A stretch of DNA of 64,000 bases from Sorghum bicolor. Its lineage: Eukaryota > Streptophyta > Magnoliopsida > Poales > Poaceae. The notes beneath the pieces were generated by a model, which did not search any database, had not been told where the DNA came from, and worked only from the letters and a program-made list of their open reading frames with translations. Position 1 is the first letter of the stretch, and every line of letters starts with the position of its first letter. The stretch is taken from the NCBI RefSeq assembly GCF_000003195.3, contig NW_018396398.1:457983-521982 (forward strand). The letters are read 5' to 3'. A program made the position numbers and the translations under genes. This document shows, one piece after another, positions 46,529-59,200 of the stretch.

Positions 46529-49099
46529 TTACCGATCATAACCATTGCACTCAGGGCAGTCTCTGACAGTGGGAAGCTTAATATTTTCCTCCCAACAATG
46601 GATGAAGAACGGACAGTTCCAATGATCTCTATGCCGATTCCACTCCTGTCGGCGTCTTTCTTCCTCCTGTCGATAATCTTCTTGCTGGCGCCGATATCGA
46701 TCTTCCCGTTGCTGCCAGTTCTCTCGAGGCCTTCTATGAGTTATAACGATGCCAGACCGAGGAGGCCTACCTGAATTGGTTCCTTCCTGGACCAAACCTT
46801 TACCTTTTGCATCGGCAGTAGTAATCTGATGCTGAGGATCTACCGATGCACTTTTCTCAGCTGCTTCCGATGTTAAAACCTTGGCCTTCCCCTTTGCATC
46901 CAACATGTTTGTCAGGAAAGGATGTTGGTCTATCTTCATCGGCTTCTGAGTCTTGGAACTGTCAAATTTAATTCTCCCAGACTCTATGGCCGATTGCAAC
47001 TGCTGTCTGAAAACTTTGCATTCATTGGTGTCATGAGAAGTTGCATTATGCCACTTGCAATATTTCATCCTCTTCAACTCCTCTGCCGATGGGATCACGT
47101 GATTAGGAGACAGTTTGATCTGACCTTCCTGGAGTAGAAAATCAAATATCTTATCGGCCTTAGCAGTGTCGAAAGCAAACTTTTCTGGTTCCTTTTGCCC
47201 AAAAGGGCAAGACATCGGCTTCTTGTTCTTTACCCACTCTGCCAAGCCGATGACTGGTTCCTCGTCAGAATCTGAGCTTGTTGCCTCATCAACAAATGAT
47301 ACCTTCTTGTTCCATGCTCTTTTGGGCTCGAAAGGCTTGAGGTCTTGATCAGAAATCCTCTGCACCAAATGACTTAAGCTTTCAAACTCCTGAGAGGCAT
47401 ACTTATCCCTGATATGTGGCAATAAACCCTGGAAAGCCAAATCGGCTAGCTGCCGATCATCCAGAACCTGACTGTAACATTTATTTTTGACCTCCCGTAT
47501 CCTCTGCACAAAGCCTTCAACCGATTCATCATTGCGTTGTCTCAATTTGACCAAATCGGTAATCTTCTTCTCATGAACTCCAGAAAAGAAGTACTTGTGG
47601 AATTGTTTCCCCAGATCGGCCCAAGTAATCACTGAATTAGGAGGTAATGATATGAACCAGGTAAAGGCCGATCCAGACAATGACGATGAAAATAGACGAA
47701 CCCTTAATTCGTCCCTATTACCAGCTTCCCCGCATTGAATGATGAACCTGTTGACATGCTCCATAGTTGACGTGTCGTCTTGCCCGGAAAATTTGGTAAA
47801 GTCTGGTACCTTGTACCGATGTGGAAGCGGGATCAAATCATATGCTGGAGGATACAGTGTCCGATAAGAGTAAGTGTTGACTTTGGGTTTTATCCCAAAT
47901 TGTTCCCTCATTACTTCAGCGATCTTATCGGCCCAATATGCATCGGCATCCTGCCGATGTGGCGGCTGCGGATCTGGCGCCTGGTGGCAAACTTCCATGT
48001 GTCTGTTTGGGGCATGATCTGCACGGAACATTGGATTGATCGTCTGACCTCCAATCTGCGGACAACCAAACTGCTGTCCACCGATTTGCTGCCCCCCGAG
48101 TTGCTGTCCGATATTCATTGGCTGATTAGGGATCCCCTGACTCTGGAATCCGGGATAGATCTGTCCTTGCTGGAACCCTGTAGCCTGGTAACTCTGTTGG
48201 GGCGATTGTGGAAAGACTTGCTGTCCAAGCCATCCATTATTAGCGTTCATCGGCATAGGCGCTGCCGATGATTGGTAATTGGGTACCATCATTGAATTGA
48301 CATACCCCGACTGGGCCATAGACCTCTGTTGCATCAGCATTGAATCTGCCGATGCATTAGGCATCTGGAACATTGAATCTTGAGGATTCCCAGTGTGAGG
48401 CTTTGCAGTAGTAGTTGTGGTATACCGAGGACTCTGGTTCCACGACGCATTGCGAGGCGCCGATGCCATAGTAGCCTTGCCCCTCGTGTCAGTTATCTGT
48501 GATGTACCCGGTGTTAATTCTGGAGGCATACCGTAACCCCACCAGTTGGGAGGAAGAGTCAACCCTGACATTGCCGATGCCAACATATCTATTGTCAGTT
48601 TATTCTGCCCACTTGAAGTCTGTGGGTTGGTTGTCATCGGCACAGACAGTGCACCAGTAGCTCCCGATGTGCTTGGAGGGACGGCAGATTGTGCACTAGC
48701 GGCCGTCAAAGCAGCCGATGGAGCCGTAACCTCTGGTGCTATTGGTTGATGATGAGTAGGGCCCACATAATCTAGAGGGATTTGTCCTTCCTTGAAAGTT
48801 CTTGCTACGGCATTGAAAACCGTATTAGACAGTACGCCAGCTTGGTTGATCAAAGCACGGTTGATAGCACTGTCAACCATATCTTGAAGCTTGCCCGAAT
48901 TGGCTTCGAAAGTAACCTGCCGTGGTGCCGGCAGCGCATCCTTCTGGATCACCTCACCACTCCAGTTTATGCTGAAGGCCTTCAGGCATTGCAGCTTGTA
49001 TTCCTCCATAGCTTGGGCAATAGCTTGCTTCTGCTCATCCTTGAGATTAGCTTCTGTCACGGGGATGACGTTCTCCTGATCAAAGTCAGAGATCGACAT
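46529..49099 (-). pseudogene. Gag, copy 2 (longer frame than copy 1)
   Basis: Starts at the ATG 49099-49097 equivalent to copy 1. It reads through the position of copy 1's TGA (here GGA), includes the Arg/Gln-rich linker and the CPFFIHC/DCPEC cysteine cluster, and stops at its own TAA 46531-46529 just before the protease region. Gag domain, GGQQ repeats and the CHHC-like segment are all present. About 856 codons from this start. Confidence 0.9.
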
Positions 49100-49121
49100 G
49101 TTGATCTTGATCTTGAACCTT

Positions 49122-49139
49122 GTCCCACCGGGCGTGCCA
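49122..49139 (-). promoter_or_regulatory. Primer binding site, gypsy copy 2
   Basis: TGGCACGCCCGGTGGGAC on the minus strand, 8 nt after the LTR, unchanged from copy 1. Confidence 0.7.
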
Positions 49140-49146
49140 AAAGATG

Positions 49147-49846
49147 TGTTGATGCAAAAAGATCTGCAAACACAAAGGGCTAATACCCGATTCAAATGTT
49201 AAGGCGTGCCAGCCGATTTGACCTTACTATCGGCAAAGGTGGTAACTCGAATACTTTAGTCCTGACAACAGCGATGCGCCCGGATGTAACGGCTAAGAGG
49301 TACTCACGCGGAACTCGAGAATACGCCGAGCTTAAGTCGACGAATTCCTAAGAACTCGTAGTAAAAAAGAAAAGTATGACGAAGTCATCGAAAAGTAGAT
49401 GCTGGAATATATGAGTAAAACGTGTGTTCGATTGATTGATAGATGTCTCATTACAAGGCCCTAGGGTTCATATTTATACCCTGCTAAAAGAGCTACAACT
49501 AAACACGACTAGAACTCGAATTCTAAATTACACGGAATCCGTACACAAAACGACTTAAATAAACAAGGAAATAACAAAGCTATCCCCCGTGACAAGCTGA
49601 AATCCTTCCATAAACCGATCAGCAGTTTCCGGACTCCCCCTCCGTATCATCGGCAGACTCTTTTCCATGGTCATCGGCAGACTCCCCCATTATAACCATC
49701 GGCATAAACACATCACTGCCTGCAGACCTAGTCATGTCCAACCTTTCCTTCATCGGCAACCATCTTCATCGGCAATTCATCCTATAAACAGCACACTGCC
49801 ACCTTATCCTGCCACCCTGGACGCGTGTCCAAAAACGGTGTCAACA
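49147..49846 (-). repeat. 5' LTR, gypsy copy 2 (700 bp)
   Basis: Duplicate of 32393-33092 with a few substitutions. It is the only LTR of copy 2 and is followed by satellite starting GTATGTTCC. Confidence 0.9.
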
Positions 49847-51563
49847 GTATGTTCCATGCAAACCGTGCATCTATCTTCCATCAAGATTAGCACTATCTCC
49901 AAATAGACCAAACCGAGCTTTCACTTAAGCCCCACCTAGGAGTACCATTGGGGTGCGTCCAAAATGGTTTCTTGTCCTGTGGTGCATTAGGTGCAAACCG
50001 TGCACCTATCTTGCACCGAAACTAACACAGTCTCCAAACGGACCGAAGTGAGATTCCTTATGACACATGTCATCTAGGAGTTCCATCTGGTGCATCCAAA
50101 TAGATTTCTCAGCATATGGTATGTTCCATGAAAATCGTGCACCTATCTTGCACCAACATTAGCATTATCTCTAAACAGACCGAACAGAGCCTCCACTTAA
50201 GCCACTTCACCTAGGAGTACCAACAGGTGCTTCCAAAATGGTTTTTTAGACTTTGGTGCATTAGGCGCAAACCGTGCACATATCTTGCCCCAAAACTAAT
50301 ACTATCTCTAAGCACACCAAAGCGAGATTCCATATGACACATGTCATCAAGGAGTTCTATCAGGTGTGCCCAAATTAATTTCTAAGCATATGGTACGTTC
50401 CATTCAGACCATGCATCTATCTTGCATCAAGATTAGCACTATCTCCAAACAGATCAAACCGAGCTTCCACTTGAGCCTCTTCACCGAAGTACCAACAGGT
50501 GCTTCCAAAATGGTTTCTTAGACTATGGTGCATTAGGCGCAAACCATGCACATATCTTGCACCGAAACTAACACTGTTTCTAAACAGACCAAAGAGAGAT
50601 TCCATATGATACACATCATCAAGGAGTTCCATCGGGTGCATCCAAATTGATTTCCACGCATATGGTATGTTCCATGCACCTACCTTGCGTCAAGATTAGC
50701 ACTATCTCCAAACAGACCGAACCGAGCATCCACTTGAGCCCCTTCACCTAGGAGTACCAACAAGTGCGTCCAAAATGGTTTCTTAGACTATGGTGCATTA
50801 GGTGCAAACTGTGCACCTATCTTGCACCGAAACTAACAATGTCTCCAAATGAACCGAAGCGAGATTCCATATGACACACGTCATCAAGGAGTTCCATCGG
50901 GTGCATTTAAATTGATTTCCAAGCATATGGTATGTTTCATGCAAACCATGCACCTACCTTGCATAAGGATTAGCACTATCTCCAATCTGACCGAACCAAG
51001 CTTCCACTTGAGCCTCTTCACCAAGGAGTACCAAACAGTGCATCTAAAATGGTTTCTTAGAATATGGTGCATTAGGCGCAAACTGTGCACCAATCTTGCA
51101 CTAAAACTTACAATGTCTACAAACGAACTGAAGCAAGATTCTATATGACACACGTCATCAAGGAGTTCTATTGTTTGTGTCCAAATTAATTTGTAAGCAT
51201 ATGGTATGTTCCATGCAGACCGTGTATCTATCTTGCATCAAGATTAGCACTATCTCCAAACAGATCAAACCGAGCTTCCACTTGAGCCTCTTCACCGAAC
51301 TACCAACAGGTGCTTCCAAAATGGTTTCTTAAACTATGGTGCATTAGGCGCAAACCATGCACATATCTTGCACCGAAACTATCATTGTTTCTAAACAGAC
51401 CAAAGCGAGATTCCATACGACACAGGTCATCAAGGAGTTCCATCGGGTGCATACAAATTGATTTCCAAGCATATGGTATGTTCCATGCAAACCGTGCACC
51501 CATCTTGCATCAAGATTAGCACTATCTCCAAACAGACCGAACCGAGCTTCCACTTGAGCCTCT
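49847..51563. repeat. 137-bp satellite, block 5
   Basis: Duplicate of 33093-34809. Ends at target sequence CCTCT (51559-51563) of the large-LTR element. Confidence 0.9.
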
Positions 51564-54500
51564 TGTCACACCCCAAAATTTTTAGTTTTGGGTCGTGCAT
51601 AGAAAACACTAATTAAAATAAATATTTTGATATTTGGATAAAATTTCTAATGTCACTTTAAAAATAGCGTCATTTAGTTATATGAAATATATCACTCTTT
51701 AAATTTTTCTAAATTTAATTGAAGGGTTTTTGCTTGATGAGATGTGATGCTTGTTTGTTGTTTCACTTTGTGTTGTGAGTGGGTAGAGTATTAGAGCGTG
51801 CTTAATAAGTCGTTGATCTATATCCGGCGTGTCTCTATATTTTTCTTTAATCAAGTCTCTTCTTTCTTAATCTTAATCTTTTCATATAAAGTTTTCCATA
51901 TCGTCTTATTCTACTCTAAATCGTTCCTTTGAGTTCATTTTCTATAAACCGACCTATTAAAACTTCTCGGTAATTCTTTCGTCATTTTGGGAATTCTTTC
52001 TCGCTTTTCTATGAGCATAACTCTAATTTTTAGATGCTCCTAGATATCTTTTCAGGAGCCCTAAATACTTTATTTGGGTTCTTCATGTTCTAAAATATCT
52101 CTAAGAATTTTCTTTAAATATTTGGAGCCTTTTCAGAGTATTTTTCGGGACATAAAAATTAATTCTGGAGTTTTCTAGAATTATTTTAATCTTGAAATTC
52201 ATTAATTCTGAAAATAGTGGAATATGTCTTTTTAATACTCAATGCCCATGTGAAATAATTCTTATAAATCTTAAAGAGCTGGACACGAGATTAAAAGAAT
52301 TAGGGTCATCCTATTCATCGTGCCGCCGTCGCGGTGTAGTATCAATCTGTCGTTCAACGATTTCCAGCGCCGCCGCCGGCCGAGTCATTCGACATTGATT
52401 GTGTCGATCGGTGCGTGTTGATTTTGAATCGGTGGCGGTGTCTAATCCATACAAAAGCTGCTCAATCACGTGGAGGTCCACAACGTGATCAGCTTCCAAA
52501 TCTTGGAGTTTGACCATGGCACAATATCAAAGTTCCGTGAGCTTTCATCTTTTATTTTTCCAATTTTCCTTTCTCTCTAGTCGGATGATACTTCGGTGTT
52601 TATATTTTTTTTCCTTCTGTGTTGAACTGCCGGTGCTGTCATCTTGCAAATCGCCAAGGCCTACTCCCTGTTGCTTGACGTTGAGCATCAATCGTCGTGT
52701 GCCTCTTGTACACGATCAGCAAGACAAGCCGCCGCCTGTCACAGCGTGGCTACAGGCCGGGACTGCCCCTGAAGGACCCGCGTGAGCCGGTGTGCCATCG
52801 CTGAACGGCAAACAGGTCCGAGCCGAAGCCTTTTCCTCCCAGCCGAGCTCTTCCTACATCTGTCTCCGAAGGTTTCCAAGTACGTACAGACAACTCAACT
52901 TGAGGTAGAAGACGAAGTAATTACAGTTATGTCATTCATCTTATAATCCCTGCCGTTTATTCGTTTTACGTCCGATTCGAGTTGTTCTAGTTGCTTTAGA
53001 TTCGTATTGTCATGCTCTACGCAGTAATATAAAAGTTTAGTACGTAACTCAATTCTGAATTTATTGGTTAAAATGTAATTAGTTTAATATGTATATAATA
53101 GCTTTCCAAATAAAAGCAACATGTGTTTGTACTTCGTTCTTTTATAAATTAATGTTAATCTAATTAATGTCAATCTTAATATCGTTTGAATTATAAGATG
53201 CTTAGTTCAACCTTGAAACATGAGTGCTTCAATTTAGTTGTCACATGATTATGTGTTTGTAATTAGATATTAATTTGACTAATGTGTAATGAAGCTAGTT
53301 TTTTTTTATTAAAAATTAACATAAGTCATGCATTTCGGTTTTACATATGTAATCTAATAAATGTTAATATATTAACTACCTACAGAAATATATTTTTGAA
53401 CTTGTAATTTGCTTAGCCTAAAGCCCTGAACAATGTCACGTATAATATGTTTAGAAGCTCTCACGTGTCTCTTTCTTTTACCTTGTTAAAGTCTAACTTA
53501 ATTAAATTAATAAATAGTTTAAGTTTGGAATTAGAACATTTCACTTTGTTTTCCATAATTAGAATAAATAAGCACACAATCTTCTTTTCTTTCTGTTACA
53601 ATATAGTCTCGATAATAGTTTCTTTATAATGATAGTTCCTTTATCGTTATGTCTTGGGCTCTCGTGACCGTAGTAACTAGTTATCTTTTAGTACATTGTT
53701 CTCTCTTGCGTGGTGTACTGTTCTTAGTTTCTTTTATTTGTTGCTTTGTATGTTTGCCTATGCGTGGTGCTTGATGCGAGTAGACGAGAACTGTTTGTGG
53801 GCATTGAAGATCATCAGATGATGACAGAAAGTTGATGATGTGAGGAGTAAGCAAGTGTTTAAGGCAAGTATAACTTGGGATCATCCTTGTTACCTATTCA
53901 CTTATAACTACACATATATATCATATGCATGCTATCACCTTGTCGACCTTAGCAAAATCATAGATGTTTGTTATCTTGGATTCCTTGCTACCTACTTGAT
54001 ATGCATTTGGTGTAGATGTGCTAGTGCTTGATATAATCCATGATCTTGTAAGAGGATTAATAGCTATGCAATGAACGTTAAAAGATGACAAATAACTATA
54101 TGAGATCTTGTCTGTAAGTGATCACCGGAACAACAGTGCAACCATGAGGGCTATAATGGCTCTGGCTTTAGCTCAGTATGAAGACCTTTTCTAGCTTGTT
54201 AGAGGTTACCCGAAAGGGCGGAGGGGCTGAACCGACACGGGTATAGTGCGAGCCCCTGTCCCTATGTGTATAGGCTACGCGTCATTGTGCCATTCGGAAG
54301 GGGGTATCTATATCTGCTCGCAAAGGAAACCTTGCGGCCCTAACTTGTTAGACGAACTTTTGAAAGGCTTCATAATGATCCCTGCCGACCTTCCTTGGGA
54401 GTGGGTTAAGAGGCTGATCACCTCGGGCGAAAGGGTAAATCATGACTCATGGGTAAAGATGTACAACCTCTGCAGAGTGTTAAAACTAGTATACTAGCCG

Positions 54501-55076
54501 TGCTCACGGTTAAGAGCAGCCTTGGGGGTTCTTGTTGCGACGACGATGAGCTTGTTAAGTTGTTATGTTCATTTGATTATCGTTTAAGCTAAGAATTAAT
54601 TATGCTTACACTTGATCATGTGATTAATGGATTATTACTGCTACCTTGACAATTGCTATTAAATTATGAACATGCTCTCCACTATTAAAAGCTAAATGCT
54701 GTTAAACCAGTGTCAGCCATTTGAGCCACATGAACCCCTGGTTATACTTGTTGAGTACGATATGTGCTCACTCTTGCTATTTCCCACCACTCCAGTTTAC
54801 TAGTAAGAGTTGATGAGGACAGCGATGGAATCATGAAGGATGTTCTCAGAATACAAGAAGTGCTAGGCATATGTTACCCCCAGTCAGCCGTCCCTATAAA
54901 GATTGAGCCTGAAGATTAGTTATCGTGTTACGATTCGCTTATGTAAGTGTTAATTATAAGTATGTTTCCGCTATATAACACTGTTTTTGATATTATTGCT
55001 TCTGTTGTTGTATGTGTGGACTTCCTGGACACACATATGGCTAGTCTGGTTTTGTTCTTTAAAACCGGGTGTGACA
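51564..55076 (+). repeat. 5' LTR of the complete large-LTR element (3513 bp)
   Basis: TGTCACACCCC...GGGTGTGACA. Closely matches 34810-38320 because of the tandem duplication. Candidate TATATAA at 54972-54978. Confidence 0.9.
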
Positions 55077-55079
55077 GAG

Positions 55080-55091
55080 TGGTATCAAAGC
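55080..55091 (+). promoter_or_regulatory. Primer binding site, complete large-LTR element
   Basis: TGGTATCAAAGC, 3 bp after the LTR. Initiator tRNA-Met type with one mismatch. Confidence 0.8.
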
Positions 55092-56236
55092 AGTGTTGAC
55101 TGTAGGACGTATGTCTAGGTAGCACTGGTCGATTAGAAAAGTCTAATTTCCTACAAAACTATTTTCTTATCCCTTGACTTTTGATTTTGGTTATTTCTCA
55201 ATCCTTGTCTCATTGTATCCCCTCCTTGAATAGCTTCCTTTGAGCTATTTCTATTTATCACCTTGGCCTTTATTTACTTATTTTACTTAACTTTTCAAAA
55301 CTTGCTTTATTCAAAATTCGATGGCCTTTTGTTATCTCTAACCCGCCCTTTATGATGACCACCATTATTGAAAAAAACACATATAGAATCGATGATGTAT
55401 TGTGTGCTTGTCTTGTTGTGTGATGCTTGTGTGTCGTCTCTGTTCTTGTGATACAAAAGAGCATGAAAGATACTATCTTTAGAAGTAGCTCGATCTTGTT
55501 AAGTGGGGTAGCATCCGCTACCGTCATCTAAGTATCTCAAGTTTCAAGACATGAAGACCTAATGATCAATCTTATCCTTCTTGTATATCTCTTTCTTGTA
55601 TATCAAACATTATCTTTTCTATCATCAATCTTCATCTACTTATGCTCTTTTGTTATTCTTTGCCCCTTGATTGTTTACCTTATAATATAATGATCTAAAT
55701 GTCAACTTCACCTTTCCAGTGTACTTTTCTTATCATCAATCCTTCTGTTCTTGTGACAAACCATTATTATCTAGTGAACCCTTGTTAATCCACAGTCATT
55801 TTATCATCTCTCACCATAGAGCTTGAAATAACCTTGAAGAACCAATCTTCATTTCCCTTCTCAATCCTTGCTAATTTATAATCTTTTATCATAAATCTCA
55901 TAAATCTCGAAATCAGGGAATTCTGAGCACTATAAGATGTATCTTTATCTTTCAGTCCTAATCTTTAAACCTCATAATGTGAAGACGCGGTGATCAACCT
56001 TTGTCTGTCTTTCTAACCTTCATTGATCTTTCTTTTTCACTTATGCTGATCTTCAATACTTTAGTCTCGTGTCATACATCCCGAATTAATCTTGAGGACT
56101 AGTCTTTGACATCTTTATCAACTTTTGTTAATCCTTGATCCCTAAATCATATCTCGCCAAAACACACAAAACAACCTTGATGACCAACTTTATCATTATC
56201 TCTAGTCTCTTCGAATCTCGGGACGAGATTCTTATT

Positions 56237-56250
56237 AAGTGGGGTAGAAT
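56237..56250 (+). promoter_or_regulatory. Polypurine tract of the large-LTR element
   Basis: AAGTGGGGTAGAAT directly abuts the 3' LTR start TGTCACACC. A GGGACGAGATTCTTATT leader precedes it, as in Tekay/Del-type elements. Confidence 0.75.
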
Positions 56251-59200
56251 TGTCACACCCCAAAATTTTTAGTTTTGGGTCGTGCATAGAAAACACTAAT
56301 TAAAATAAATATTTTGATATTTGGATAAAATTTCTAATGTCACTTTAAAAATAGCGTCATTTAGTTATATGAAATATATCACTCTTTAATTTTTTCTAAA
56401 TTTAATTGAAGGGTTTTTGCTTGATGAGATGTTATGCTTGTTTGTTGTTTCACTTTGTGTTGTGAGTGGGTAGAGTATTAGAGCGTGCTTAATAAGTCGT
56501 TGATCTATATCCGACGTGTCTCTATATTTTTCTTTAATCAAGTCTCTTGTTTCTTAATCTTAATCTTTTCATCTAAAGTTTTCCATATCGTCTTATTCTA
56601 CTCTAAATCGTTCCTTTGAGTTCATTTTCTATCAACCGGCCTATTAAAACTTCTCGGTAATTCTTCCGTCATTTTGGAAATTCTTTCTCGCTTTTCTGTG
56701 AGCATAAATCTAATTTTTAGATGCTCCTAGATATCTTTTCAGGAGCCCTAAATACTTTATTTGGGTTCTTCATGTTCTAAAATGTCTCTAAAATTTTTCT
56801 TTAAATATTTGGAGCCTTCAGAGTATTTTTCGGGACATAAAAATCAATTCTGGAGTTTTCTGGAATTATTTTAATCTTGAAATTCATTAATTCCGAAAAT
56901 AGTGGAATATGTCTTTTTAATACTCAATGCCCATGTGAAATAATTCTTATAAATCTTAAAGAGCCGGACACGAGATTAAAAGAATTAGGGTTTCATCCTA
57001 TTCATCGTGCCGCCGCCGCGGTGTAGTATCAATCTGTCGTTCAACGATTTCCAGCGCCGCCGCCGGCCGAGTCATTCGACATCGATTGTGTTGATCGGTG
57101 CGTGTTGATTTTGAATCGGTGGCGGTGTCTAATCCATACAAAAGCTACTCAATCACGTGGAGGTCCACAACGTGATCAGCTTCCAAATCTTGGAGTTCGA
57201 CCATGGCACAATATCAAAGTTCCGTGAGCTTTCATCTTTTATTTTTCCAATTTTCCTTGCTCTCTAGTCGGATGATACTTCGGTGTTTATATATTTTTTC
57301 TTCTGTGTTGAACTGCCGGTGCTGTCATCTTGCAAATCGTCAAGGCCTACTCCCTGTTGCTTGACGTTGAGCATCAATCATCATGTGCCTCTTGTACACG
57401 ATCAGCAAGACAAGCCGCCGCCTGTCACAGCGTGGCTACAGGCCGGCACTGCCCCTGAAGGACCCGCGTGAGCCGGTGTGCCATCGCTGAACGGCAAACA
57501 GGTCCGAGCCGAAGCCTTTTCCTCCCAGCTGAGCTCTTCCTGCATCTGTCTTCGAAGGTTTCCAAGTACGTACAGACAACTCAACTCAAGGTAGAAGACG
57601 AAGTAATTACAGTTATGTCATTCATCTTATAATCCCTGCCGTTTATTCGTTTTACGTCCGATTCGAGTTGTTCTAGTTGCTTTAGATTCGTATTGTCATG
57701 CTAAAAGTTTAGTACGTAACTCAATTATGAATTTATTGGTTAAAATGTAATTAGTTTAATATGTATATAATAGCTTTCCAAATAAAAGCAACATGTGTTT
57801 GTACTTCGTTCTTTTATAAATTAATGTTAATCTAATTAATGTCAATCTTAATATCTTTTGAATTATAAGATGCTTAGTTCAACCTTGAAACATGAGTGCT
57901 TCAATTTAGTTGTCACATGATTATGTGTTTGTAATTAGATATTAATTTGACTAATGTGTAATGAAGCTATTTTTTTTATTAAAAATTAACATAAGTCATG
58001 CATTTCGGTTTTACATATGTAATCTAATAAATGTTAATATATTAACTACCTACAGAAATATATTTTTGAACTTGTAATTTGCTTAGCCTAAAGCCCTAAA
58101 CAATGTCACGTATAATATGTTTAGAAGCTCTCACGTGTCTCTTTCTTTTACCTTGTTAAAGTCTAACTTAATTAAATTAAGTGTCAATATTTATAAATAA
58201 ATAGTTTAAGTTTGGAATTAGAACTTTTCACTTTGTTTTCCATAATTAGAATAAATAAGCACACAATCTTCTTTTCTTTCTGTTAGAATATAGTCTCGAT
58301 AATAGTTTCTTTATAATGATAGTTCCTTTATCGTTATGTCTTGCGCTCTCGTGACCGTAGTAACTAGTTATCTTTTAGTACATTGTTCTCTCTTGCGTGG
58401 TGTACTGTTCTTAGTTTCTTTTATTTGTTGCTTTGTATGTTTGCCTATGCGTGGTGCTTGATGCGAGTAGATGAGAACTGTTTGTGGGCATTGAAGATCA
58501 TAAGATGATGACAGAAAGCTGATGATGTGAGGAGTAAGCAAGTGTTTAAGGCAAGTATAACTTGGGATCATCCTTGTTACCTATTCACTTATAACTACAC
58601 ATATATATCATATGCATGCTATCACCTTGTCGACCTTAGCAAAATCATAGATGTTTGTTATCTTGGATTCCTTGCTACCTACTTGATATGCATTTGGTGT
58701 AGATGTGCTAGTGCTTGATATAATCCATGATCTTGTAAGAGGATTAATAGCTATGCAATGAACGTTAAAAGATGACAAATAACTATATGAGATCTTGTCT
58801 ATAAGTGATCACCGGGACAACAGTGCAACCATGAGGGCTATAATGGCTCTGGCTTTAGCTCAGTATGAAGACATTTTCTAGCTTGTTAGAGGTTACCCGA
58901 AAGGGCAGAGGGGCTGAACCAACACAGGTATAGTGCGAGCCCCTGTCCCTATGTGTATAGGCTGCGCGTCATTGTGCCATTCGGAAGGGGGGTATCTATA
59001 TCTGCTCGCAAAGGAAACCTTGCGGCCCTAACATGTTAGACGAACTTTTGAAAGGCTTCATAGTGATCCCTGCCGACCTTCCTCGCGAGTGGGTTAAGAG
59101 GCTGATCACCTCGGGCAAAAGGGTAAATCATGACTCATGGGTAAAGATGTACAACCTCTGCAGAGTGTTAAAACTAGTATACTAGTCGTGCTCACGGTTA

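Larger units (their letters stand above)
38889..49846 (-). mobile_element. Tat-lineage gypsy element, copy 2 (3'-truncated)
   Basis: Has one LTR (49147-49846), PBS, gag-protease, RT-RH-IN and the antisense gene from intron 1 onwards. The PPT and 3' LTR are missing because the duplication started inside the element. It therefore lacks two-LTR structure and cannot be a separate insertion. The right flank is the same satellite sequence as copy 1. Confidence 0.9.
38889..55644. repeat. 16.75-kb tandem duplication, unit 2
   Basis: Direct head-to-tail copy of 22135-38888. It contains the gypsy element without its 3' LTR or antisense promoter, the satellite at 49847-51563, and the left part of the large-LTR element, which here continues into its intact remainder. 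Confidence 0.95.
55077..56250 (+). other. Non-coding internal domain of the large-LTR element
   Basis: AT-rich, with no frame of protein-like character. Contains the PBS at the left end, a PPT-like AAGTGGGGTAGC near 55501, several loosely repeated segments containing GATCAA(T/C)CTT, and the real PPT at the right end. The duplication breakpoint CTCTT is at 55645-55649. Confidence 0.75.

Noticed and set aside
38889..55644. Second gypsy element as an independent insertion
   Set aside because: It has no 3' LTR and no target duplication of its own, and it shares flanking satellite and the neighbouring element with copy 1 at a constant offset.
22135..55644. Tandem units as an assembly duplication artefact
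   Set aside because: The units differ by scattered substitutions, private stop codons and small indels, and the junction is a precise microhomology join. Long reads would still be decisive.
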